From contig JASFAU010000002.1 of the NCBI GenBank assembly GCA_039704465.1, forward strand, positions 992,001 through 1,056,000: a stretch of 64,000 nt of DNA, written 5' to 3'. The DNA is from Plasmodiophora brassicae (lineage: Eukaryota; Endomyxa; Phytomyxea; Plasmodiophorida; Plasmodiophoridae). Numbering within the stretch: the first letter of the stretch is position 1; each line of letters opens with the position of its first letter. This document shows, piece after piece, positions 1-8,508 of the stretch. The notes under the pieces are model-generated. The model was not told the origin of the DNA. It saw nothing but the letters and a program-made list of their open reading frames with translations, and did no database searches. The position numbers and the translations under genes are program-made.

Positions 1-830
1 CGAGAGATTGCCTGTATAAATTATTAGCGCTCGTCGGGAGGATATCGGACATTGTCAGGCGTCAAGGCACTCTCATCGGCACATGCCGGTGACGGTAGCA
101 ACGGCGGGAGGTCGCCCAGCTCGTCTTGGCGCAGGAATCGCCCTTTCCTTCCAGCCCCGACACGCGCCCGGTTGCGCCGTTTGGCGAACTCGCTTCGTAC
201 CTCACTCCTGGTTACCCCGTTGCGACCCCGTCAGCGACAATACGTCATCACCTCAAGTATGCAAATGGGCGTACTTGTCTTTGACAATGACGTACTTCTC
301 ATTCCATCGTCTTCGCTGTTCTCTTCGTTTAAGAATGCGTTCATCTACGCCGCCCGTCAGACACCCAGTTGCAGACTACAGCTGGACGTCACGAACATTG
401 CTTCCGGTTGACAATGACATCCCCAGCCCCGCTGTCGCCGGTCGCCAGCACCGATATAAGAGAGACGCATTCGTCCCCTTCAAACGGCAGTGGCGCGGCG
501 CCGGTCCGCTGGGAATCCATCGTCAAGTGCCCACGCGGACTTCAATTCCTCTGACACGCCGACGCGGACGACCCCACGAACCCGACGCTGGCCTGGCATC
601 CAAAACTGCGCGCCCCAACGTCCCACCAATGCTAGGACCGGTAGTCGTACCTGTCGTTTTCTAGCGTGTGGTCTCGTACGCACCGGGCCCTAGACACAGT
701 AGGTTCGTCGGCCTGTGGACGTTTACAAGTACGACCGGTCGCCACGACAAGCCGAATGACGATGCGGTCGTCGCCGAAGGTTAGGCCGTTAGGTACTGTA
801 GGTAGCTGTCCCAGTCCGCGGAGTAGCGCG
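1..830. other. 5' stretch without an assignable gene
   Basis: Several overlapping frames stay open on both strands, the longest on the plus strand at about 83-664. None shows a recognisable domain, and the translations are rich in Arg, Pro and Ser as expected from non-coding GC-rich DNA. The left part could be the 3' end of a gene that begins outside the window, but I could not find a convincing exon chain. The last 150 bp must contain the LYRM4 promoter. Confidence 0.4.
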
Positions 831-1094
831 ATGTCGGGTACGCCGCCAACGCGTTCGGCGTGCCTGGCGCTGTACAAGAACGTCAGACGAGCCGGCCTAC
901 AGTTCAAGGATTTCAACTTCCGCGAATACGTCGTCCGTCGTGCCCGGGAGCGATTTGAAGCGGGGCGCGCGGCGACCGGCGCCGATGCCGCGCGGTTGTA
1001 CGAGAAGGGCATCGAGGACCTGCAGGTCGTCAGGCGGCAGAGCACGTTGAACCGGATGTACGCCCATGGCAGGAATGTCGCGGAAACCATGTAA
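831..1094 (+). CDS. LYRM4: ISD11/LYRM4, LYR-family Fe-S assembly factor
   Basis: Single-exon 87-residue protein starting at ATG 831. The N-terminal helix carries ALYKNVRRAG, followed by FNFREYVVRRARERF and a C-terminal VVRRQSTLNRMYA. This is the ISD11 layout (LYR motif, conserved Phe and YxxRR, then a C-terminal RQ..+..+Y helix) and the usual length for the family. ISD11 binds and stabilises the mitochondrial cysteine desulfurase NFS1 and acyl-carrier protein in the matrix, so it is needed for iron-sulfur cluster synthesis. Here the signature reads LYK instead of LYR. An in-frame extension upstream exists but lacks an ATG, so 831 was chosen. Family assignment is strong; paralogous LYR proteins are the only alternative. 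Confidence 0.82.
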   Translation: MSGTPPTRSACLALYKNVRRAGLQFKDFNFREYVVRRARERFEAGRAATGADAARLYEKGIEDLQVVRRQSTLNRMYAHGRNVAETM

Positions 1095-1146
1095 CAGTTT
1101 GAAACATACAACCACCCAGTGAACTCGTCGAAGTCCCTGTGTCCGT

Positions 1147-2506
1147 TTAGTCGTCGGATTCGATCAGGTCGGTAATGATCAGCTGCAGCAGAGGGATGGA
1201 GTGGCAAGACATTTGGTAGGCCTGGTGGGGCGCTCTCGGGAGACACCGTGCAATAATCTCGCCTTCAATAACGTCGACCTCGTATCGTAGTCTTTGCAAG
1301 CAATAGATTCGCCATCCGCCACGAGTCGCCCGCTTGGACCATTGTTCGCGAACAGTAACGGCGGGCGCGTGCGTAGCAGCGATAGACCTGATGACGTCTC
1401 TCACAGCACAGAACACTCGGTCATGGGCAACGAATGCGACGACTTCCGGTAGAATTTTCCGCTTCTCGTGGGCTCCATGCACGAACTCTGCAAAGACATA
1501 GTTCGACAGCGCCCGAGCGTACGCGCTGCCCTTGATCTGCTCATAGCACGTTCAGCCAGATGCGGCAGGTATATTGCCCTCGGTATGACAAGTTTACCTG
1601 AAGATCATCTTGACACAACTCGATGCAATCACATGGCCCATCCCAGACGATGCGATCGGCAAGCCGTTGGAATTCTGGGGTGACGTCATTGGCACAGGAG
1701 GCGGCGTTGTCGAACGAGAATCGTCGCAGATTAGCCAGGAAGCGGCGTCGGATCTCGGCATGCAAGTGTTCACGCGCTGTACCTTCAAACGTGATTCGGC
1801 CATCCTGGTCTTGCGCAAGCGGGACAAGGTAATGCGACCCGGCGAACGATAGGTCAACGGCAAGGGTATTAGTAGGTAGTAACGTCAACAGCCAGAATCG
1901 ATTCATAGAGCAGATATCGGCGGCAAACGCTGTCGTGATGGTAGATGCCGACCGGATCGTGGATGACGACCTTCGCAATACGTTCATCGCGTCTCGCAGA
2001 TTGCAACGCACTGAGGCAACACACTGCTTGGCGACGTCGCCAGCGACAACAGTCGGCACCGGCGGTTTCGACCGCTGCATGGTTAAGCCTGATCTCCCCA
2101 GGACCGTGTCGATCAACCTGACCATTGTATCCGTCTGGAAACGGGCCATGCTTTACAGTGCACGAGTCAGACGCAACACGTATGGGCAAGAGCGCACCTG
2201 CTTACTTGACCAGCTGGACGACATGAGATGCCCCAGACGGCGACGATTCGTCCGCTTGCGCTTGCCTCTCGCGGTCCCCACGTTCAGCCGCCTGGTCGCC
2301 CAGATAAATGTTGTGGACGTCAACGAAAAACTGTTCCAGGGGCGACAGCGCCCTGCGTAAGACGATATCAGCGGTGCTCCCAGCTTACACTAAGGATGCG
2401 CGACGGACGGTTCCTTCGTCTCATGCTGCTCGGGGCCAGCCGCCAGCACAGGATTGTCCAACAAGTTGTCAATTTGAACGCGAATCTGACGTGCATCAAC
2501 GGCCAT
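1147..2506 (-). CDS. unrecognised multi-exon protein
   Basis: Reading leftward from ATG 2506, a first exon (MAVDARQIRVQIDNLLDN...) joins by a GT-AG intron to an exon containing SPLEQFFVDVHNIYLGDQ, about 55 residues long and ending at a gtaagc donor. Later coding blocks lie at about 1600-1900, including RFLANLRRFSFDNAASC and LADRIVWDGPCDCIEL, and at 1147-1440, ending LLQLIITDLIESDD before the stop. The blocks are protein-like and in compatible orientation, but I do not recognise the family and the internal splice sites are not all resolved. It could be more than one gene. Its 3' end faces LYRM4, with about 50 bp between the stops. Confidence 0.45.
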
Positions 2507-2618
2507 GGCTGCGAACGACGAACGCCGGACTGCGCGTGTACGTATTTGCGTTTCGTCACGGTCGACGTCTACCCTACAGTGCCCTTTCGGTTCTGACTGC
2601 CATTGCACGCCCGTCCAT

Positions 2619-4494
2619 TCAGAATATGGTCAGCCGGGGGCTTCCCAGTACAACCCAATCTGGTTTATACAAGTTCACATGCGGGTGGGGAGGAGGGGGC
2701 TGCCGTTTCTTCCTATTCATGACCCTTGACGACGCAGACGTCTGCAAAGAAGGTAGGCAGCCAGTGGCGAATCTCAGGCCCTGACGGGAATAGAGCCTAT
2801 ATTGCACGATGAGGCCGGTTAGGCACAGAATATAGGCACAGATTGCCACATACCTCTGTAGACGACGACATTTCCACGGAGACATGGCTCTGATCTCCGC
2901 TGTACTGATCTGCTAGCTGGCATAATTCGGAATAGCCGTCGTAAAACTTCAACGCCCAGCATAAGATGCAAGCACAAAGGTCCACGCAGGATTCCAACAA
3001 CGTACCTCCCGCCAAAGGTCAGCGATATGTGAGCGGGCGTTCGGGATGCGATGCGTGTTATGAACTCGGTTGTACCGGGCCTTGACCGATATCGTTGTAT
3101 GCGCCACATAGTGCTCCATGGCATGGAACAGGCGAACACGCTCGCAACAGAAGCACCCACTCCTGAACGATTGCGGATGTTCCGGACCCGTTGAAATCGC
3201 CTTTAGCTCAGTCTCAGCCAGTGGCAACTTTGATTGTGAAGCAGGCACAACCTTGCGTGCTCCGATTTTCGAAAGCTGAATGCGGCTCGGGTGGTACCGA
3301 GGACCAGACAGGAATATGCCGTACCGAGCCACGCGGCCGCATCGGTGACAGACCTCACACGAGCCTTCCATACCGCACGCAGCAGGGGCTGTTGATAAGA
3401 TGGGATTCGTTACGACAATGTCCTCGAACTCCTGCCTCCAAGCCCCAGAGCGAACCTACAAGCAAGAATCGGTATTGGCCGACATCGATGTCAAGATGGT
3501 AGGTAGCCTACATTCCGAGCACGAAATCGAAGGCTTTCCACAATCTTCCTGTACGAGTAGGCGAGCTCCTCTGAAGGGCGAGCGATACGGCGCCCTTCAA
3601 CGCAAATGTCCACGAGGCCGATGAAGAACCCCTTGTATGCCTCCTCCTCACTCAAGGTGATCATCCTCTTAAACGCATCATGCATTTCTTCGTCAAACAG
3701 CAATGCACTAGAGCAGCCAGTCAGAACATGAGTTCGTCGATGGAAGAATCCATCAGACCGATGCGAAAATTCGACTGGATCTTCCTCGCTTTCAGCCTAC
3801 AATTAACGATGTCAGATCTAGCCGATCCAAAGCATGCGTTGACATTATTACATCATCGTCAATGAAGTCGTTATCGTCTACGAAACTGTCATCGTTGGGA
3901 GTCCTCTTATCTTTACAACCGTCGTCGACAAAGTGCAGCTGTGCCGATGACCTGACAGGGCTTTCGCTACTACCTAATGTGTTTAGAGCAGTGCATAAAG
4001 GCAACTGGTTACACCCCTTACTCAGAACATACAGCGCTGGTATCGTCATCATCGAAGTCAAGTTGTCGGCGTGAACGGCATCGCTTCTCGTCTTCCTTCT
4101 TCTGTCGTAGATATTGCACTATCGTCGGCCTGCTCTGTCGACGATCGATCCCATGCCTGAGCCTTCGTGCTATACAGTCACTCTCTTCGTCATCGTTCAA
4201 CGCGACGTTCGGCTTTGCCGCCCCTCCCTCCAGAGCTGGCCTTCGACCGTCTTCGTCTGTATCAGTTCGTTGCGGATGCTTACGCGCCGACCTCGGTGTC
4301 CGATTAACAACAATCACAACGTCGTCACTATCGTTGTCGTCGTCGCTGCAGACGATCGACCGGTGACGACGCGAAGACCCTGGCGTGCCCCGACGCGCAT
4401 CAAACACTTGATCATCATCATCATCGTTATCGTCGTCCTCGATACGATGCCGCCTGGGCGTGCGCTGGCCGCGCCCCACCGCCTCTGCCATCAT
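2619..4494 (-). CDS. DUF4211-like nuclear protein
   Basis: The start is taken at ATG 4494. The first about 200 residues are low complexity: Arg/Ser tracts interrupted by long Asp runs, as in nuclear chromatin proteins, plus a basic VQYLRQKKEDEKR segment. A folded part follows: SIDELIALLFDEEMHDAFKR, EEAYKGFFIGLVDICVEG, then a CEVCHRCGRVARYGIFLSG block and FCCERVRLFHAMEHY. A CxxC..R....I.L.G..Y block followed by a cysteine and an aromatic-rich helix is the layout of DUF4211, known from fungi and from vertebrate QSER1/PRR12. That match is from memory, so treat it as moderate. Keeping the frame in the N-terminal half appears to need two very short introns (3708-3727 and 3818-3843). The 3' end at 2619 is the least certain part. 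Confidence 0.5.
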
Positions 4495-4732
4495 TCCTTC
4501 GGCTGCATTCAGTGATCGAGGTGCACCACGCGGACTTTGACCCGGGCATCACGATGTCGAGGCGCCGAACAAGGCGGATGATGTCGTTAACAGTTTGCCG
4601 GTAACAGTCGGTTAGCTGTGGGTGCAATTAGATTCCAGGTTAGGTCGAAACGTTTCAGTACGGTTTCGGCCGATACGCCGCTCATTCGGTTGTCGCGTCA
4701 GTGGCTGGTGGGTGATCGACTCGTACGCTCTG

Positions 4733-5743
4733 ATGGTGGGCAACATCGCGGCGATCATGCTCTGGGGCTTGTTGTCGCTCGATGCGGTCGCAGCTGTGAG
4801 AGCCTTGATCGAACTCTGTGCCCGTCCCGCGTCGTCAGTGATGAAGGACGTCAGGAGCAAACGGCTCGTCGCTCTGCAGGTTGTATCACTGACGCTGGCC
4901 GTTACACTCATCGTTATCAGCACCGCCCTACCTTCAGTTGTCCATTGCATAATTCGCCCGGTTGCCAACGTTTTCGTGATGTGTTTCGCATGCTCCTCGG
5001 CCTACGCTCTGTACCTGTCCGGGAAGAAGACGATGTCGGGCGACGACCGCGACGACGAAGACAACGACGACGACAGTGATTTCGAGGTGATTATTCCTAC
5101 GGTAGCCACTCTCGTTCTGTCCATACCTACATTCGTCAACTACGCTGTCGTGAAGCGGTCGATGCAGACGCTGCCGCTTCATAACGGCAGCAATCTCGAG
5201 CACTGGTGCCCGATGGATCAGCTCATCGCTATTGGTCTCCCAGTGACCGTCTTTGGCGTCCTGTCGGGCATTGCCATCGTTGTCACTCTTCGCTTGTCGA
5301 AACGCATCGCCACACCCTGGAATATGGTCGGGTTCGCTGCCACGGTCTCGGCAATGACAGTGCTGTTGCTTGCCGTCCAAATCAAGCCAAGCGAGTACTC
5401 GGATATCGCCGTCGCGTACGTGTGGGCCAGTGGATCGTTACTCCTGCTCGTGTTTCTGGTTACCGCTGGAGTGATGGGCGCCGTAAACAAACCAGCGCCA
5501 GCGATTGTTCCGCGTCTTCATCGTCGTACGAGTGTCATCAACAGGGCTCGCCCCCATGTCGTTTCTGTCCCGGATAATACCAACGCCAGGACCAACGCGT
5601 ACCCTGCTCATAATCTGGTGTCCGGCCCCGTCATGAGCGTGATGGATCAGCACCATGTGGCCCTCATGGTGCTGGGACACGTTCCTCCACACATCGACGA
5701 GGCGGCCAGCACTGAAGGCGCGCGAGAGGCCAACATAGTGTAA
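4733..5743 (+). CDS. seven-transmembrane protein, GPCR-like topology
   Basis: Intronless. ATG 4733 was chosen; the frame is open further upstream to 4622 but has no ATG there. The 336-residue product has seven hydrophobic helices: MVGNIAAIMLWGLLSLDAVA, LQVVSLTLAVTLIVI, NVFVMCFACSSAYAL, IIPTVATLVLSIPTF, IAIGLPVTVFGVLSG, FAATVSAMTVLLLAV and AYVWASGSLLLLVFLV. A strongly acidic loop (DDRDDEDNDDDSD) lies between helices 3 and 4, and a hydrophilic tail of about 80 residues follows helix 7. No DRY or NPxxY motif is evident, so membership of a known receptor class cannot be claimed. It is transcribed divergently from the DUF4211-like gene, about 240 bp between start codons. Confidence 0.7.
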   Translation: MVGNIAAIMLWGLLSLDAVAAVRALIELCARPASSVMKDVRSKRLVALQVVSLTLAVTLIVISTALPSVVHCIIRPVANVFVMCFACSSAYALYLSGKKTMSGDDRDDEDNDDDSDFEVIIPTVATLVLSIPTFVNYAVVKRSMQTLPLHNGSNLEHWCPMDQLIAIGLPVTVFGVLSGIAIVVTLRLSKRIATPWNMVGFAATVSAMTVLLLAVQIKPSEYSDIAVAYVWASGSLLLLVFLVTAGVMGAVNKPAPAIVPRLHRRTSVINRARPHVVSVPDNTNARTNAYPAHNLVSGPVMSVMDQHHVALMVLGHVPPHIDEAASTEGAREANIV

Positions 5744-5766
5744 TTGCATCCGTTCAAAGTGTTTCA

Positions 5767-5772
5767 AATAAA
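5767..5772 (+). promoter_or_regulatory. AATAAA polyadenylation signal
   Basis: A canonical AATAAA hexamer lies 24 bp after the stop of the 7TM gene and 43 bp before the stop of the convergent Rho gene. It implies a very short 3' UTR in a tightly packed convergent pair. Confidence 0.45.
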
Positions 5773-5814
5773 AGGTGTTTGGTGAACACAACCGAACCGC
5801 GGGGGGCATTCATT

Positions 5815-6591
5815 CTAACAGATCGTGCAGAACTTCATCCCCGGCCTCTTCGGGGCGGCTTTGGCTTTGGCCGTTTTACCGCGTGTCAGCGCCTTTCTGT
5901 TATCCTGCGATGCCAGCGCCTCTCGCACGGCCTGCTCGAACACTGCTGAGCAATTCTCGCTCGTCATGGCCGAGCATTCCATGTAGACGGCAGCGCCGAT
6001 ATCCTTCTGCAACTCCTGGCCTTCCTCGGCCGAAACCACCTCGATATTCCCTCCCCGAAGGTCGCATTTCGTCCCAATCACTGCACAGAACGACCCGTGT
6101 CAGAAGGGGGACCCATAAATTGGTACACAAGCACGTACGTAGCAATGGCACGCCTTGGCAGTACTCCTTGATCTCGGGCAGCCACTTCTTCTTGACGTGG
6201 TTGAAGGCATCCATCGAGTTGATTGAGTACAGGACCAGAAACGCATCCGTGTCTTGGTAGGACAGAAGCCGCAACTTGTCGAACTCCTCCTGGCCGGCAT
6301 TGTCCTACATAACAGCGAGGTAAACGGAGGCTGGAGCACCCACGATACACGAGACGGGCGTACCCAAAGAGCAAGCTCGACCCTCCGACCATCGATGACA
6401 CGGTCGAGCCATGTATTTTCGAATACGGTCGGTTCATGTTCCGGGTTGAACTCGTCGCTCGAGTACCGCGTCAGGAGGCTGGTCTTGCCGACGGCACCGT
6501 CGCCGATCAGGACGACTTTCACCGACCGCGATTCGCTCATGGCCGCGGCCGGCGCTCCAGCAACAGTGGCGCCCTTTACCGTCCCTGGCAT
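5815..6591 (-). CDS. Rho-family small GTPase
   Basis: Three exons (6591-6364, 6304-6139, 6080-5815) joined by GT-AG introns of 59 and 58 nt. The P-loop is GDGAVGKTS, switch I is EPTVFENT, switch II is WDNAGQEEFDKLR, then GTKCDLR and ECSA for guanine specificity, and a basic tail ends in the CAAX box CTIC. These features place it in the Rho/Rac group, acting on membranes to control actin and polarity after prenylation. Between TKCDLR and the next helix only a handful of residues remain, so the Rho insert helix is missing. The start could be ATG 6591 or the internal ATG 6540 (MSESRSVKV); the longer form adds a 17-residue Ala-rich leader. Confidence 0.88.
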
Positions 6592-6827
6592 TCTTCCGAA
6601 CAGGCACGCGCGGGTGCAACTATGTCGACGACCGTCAAGCCTGGTCTACAGATCTGTCGGTCTGCTCTCCAACCCAGCGATCCGGTTATAGATCAAGTCG
6701 CGGAAACTCCGTTGACCGATTTAGCTCTCGAAACGAAACCCACACGGCGCCGGGCGGCACGTTGCCACTGCACGCCGCATATGTTATTTTAGAATTACGA
6801 CTACATGGAAGAGCTGTGTTAATGAAG

Positions 6828-7910
6828 TTACACGTTGCCGAGGTTGATATGCGACGTGATGTTGTTGGACGACGTGCGCGCGTTGTTCTGGTTCGCCGTG
6901 TACGTCGTTTTCAGGTCGGAGTTGGTGATGTTGCCGCCGTCGGCTGATGCCATGTCGTTGCCATTGTCAAAGGCGCTGGCGCGCATGGACTGCGCAGTAG
7001 GGCCGGCGATGACGTCGTTCCCGACATTGGAACCCTTTGCCCAGTTCGATTGTAAGTTGGCGTCACCGCTATTGTCCACGATCGAGTGCGTCTGATGATT
7101 GGAATTGTCTTGATGCAGCGCGTCTGCATTGGAAGCCAACGTGTTCGCTAACGTCTGTCCTTGAGCGCCAGTGGGAGTGATGGCCTGACTCGACGAGAGA
7201 ATGTTGGAGCCCGCCTGCGACCTGACTGCGGACTCGTTAGCGTCCGCCTTTCTCGAGCTTGCTTCAGCGAGGTCCTTGCTAAAAATGTCACTGTGATCCC
7301 CAGTCACTGCAAACTGGTTGCTGAACTGGTCGGACGCGCCTCCAAGCGGACTCAGGGCCGTTCGTCTCACCAGTGATGCGGCCTGCGCACCACGGTCCAT
7401 AATGCCATGCTCAGTGTCGTGGGAGGACAGACCTTGGTCGAGATGACGAGTCACTGCTGAATCCTCATTGTTCCGAAATGACGCCGCCTTATTCAAAGAG
7501 CCTGCCGCCAATCCCGGAGCAATCGTCGTTGAGCTTGCGAGGTCGGCATTACTCGTCCCCGATTGACCCAGGGAGTTGGATCCATCTATCGTCTGGCTCA
7601 CAGAACGTATCGCCTTCGGGCCAGAGCGGTACTTTGCGAACATGGAATGGGAGTCTTTGGCCGCGTCCGCCATTGCACCATCGTTTGAGATCGTGACCTT
7701 GTTCGCCTCGGCGTTGGCTTGATTCGCCCTTTCAGCCGACGACCCCAGCGTGGCATTGTTCAGCTGTGAGAGTGCATTGTTGAAGTTCGTATTGCTTCCG
7801 CGTGCGAACGCACGCCTGCTGCTAGTGTCCAGGTTGCCGATGCTGCCCTGCGAGACGCAGGTCGATACGGTGGCAGCGATGGTGAGCGCCACCACGTACA
7901 GCGTCATCAT
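6828..7910 (-). CDS. secreted low-complexity Asn/Ser/Ala-rich protein
   Basis: Intronless, 360 residues. ATG 7910 is chosen because it gives a clear signal peptide (MMTLYVVALTIAATVSTCVS); an in-frame ATG upstream would bury this signal. The mature part is dominated by Asn, Ser, Ala, Asp and Gly, contains no cysteine at all after the signal region, and shows no known domain. Composition suggests a disordered or wall/spore-associated extracellular protein; in a pathogen it could be a candidate effector, but nothing in the sequence demonstrates that. About 240 bp separate its stop from the start of the Rho gene, and about 600 bp separate its start from the DUF2235 gene. Confidence 0.72.
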   Translation of the reverse strand: MMTLYVVALTIAATVSTCVSQGSIGNLDTSSRRAFARGSNTNFNNALSQLNNATLGSSAERANQANAEANKVTISNDGAMADAAKDSHSMFAKYRSGPKAIRSVSQTIDGSNSLGQSGTSNADLASSTTIAPGLAAGSLNKAASFRNNEDSAVTRHLDQGLSSHDTEHGIMDRGAQAASLVRRTALSPLGGASDQFSNQFAVTGDHSDIFSKDLAEASSRKADANESAVRSQAGSNILSSSQAITPTGAQGQTLANTLASNADALHQDNSNHQTHSIVDNSGDANLQSNWAKGSNVGNDVIAGPTAQSMRASAFDNGNDMASADGGNITNSDLKTTYTANQNNARTSSNNITSHINLGNV

Positions 7911-8508
7911 TGTGCCCAATTGTAAACGACGGAACCTTCGATCGGAGGCACACGGAAGAAAGGAGGCCTCCGACAACAGGAATAGATCGGACGGACGTTG
8001 TGGAGGCCCATCCCGCATCAATCACTTGTATTTGTATTCACCGTATGGATAATCCATGATGGACGTTGCGTCCTGTACGGGCTCCAGAAAACCTCATCGC
8101 ACGTCCTCGTATTTACCACGGGTGGCTACCCAGCGACGAGTACCGACATGAGCTGGTTCCGCTCAACGCCATCTTCTAGATCCGGCAGTGGGTAGCGTTG
8201 AAGTACGACATGACGGGCCGCTGGATGCTAGAAACCGAAGCTCGCTCGGTGCGGCCTGGAACGCATCGGACTCGCCGAAGCCTTCGTGGAACCTGATAGG
8301 TATAGCCAGCAGGAATGCGATGTGTCGGGAGAGGGACGATGCCAGCATAGGCGTAGGTAGGGGAGCACAATGATCATTGGTCTTGCGGTGTTCGGCTGCG
8401 GCTGTAACAGACCCGATCTACAGATAGCCAGCGAGATGTCACCACCTGTCGAGTTGCCCCGCTGCAATGGATCCTTTGGAATAGCAACGGGGTCACATAT
8501 CAGATTGT
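7911..8508. other. intergenic region, presumed promoter of the secreted protein
   Basis: About 600 bp between two minus-strand genes. Only short, unrelated open frames are present on either strand and I see no repeat, RNA or conserved motif. It should contain the promoter of the secreted protein and the 3' UTR of the DUF2235 gene. Confidence 0.5.

Noticed and set aside
83..664. A 193-codon plus-strand frame at the left edge
   Set aside because: No domain, no intron logic, and a composition typical of GC-rich noncoding DNA.
4622..4732. Earlier start of the 7TM protein
   Set aside because: The first codon of that frame is GTG and the translation up to 4733 has no ATG; ATG 4733 begins directly at the first helix.
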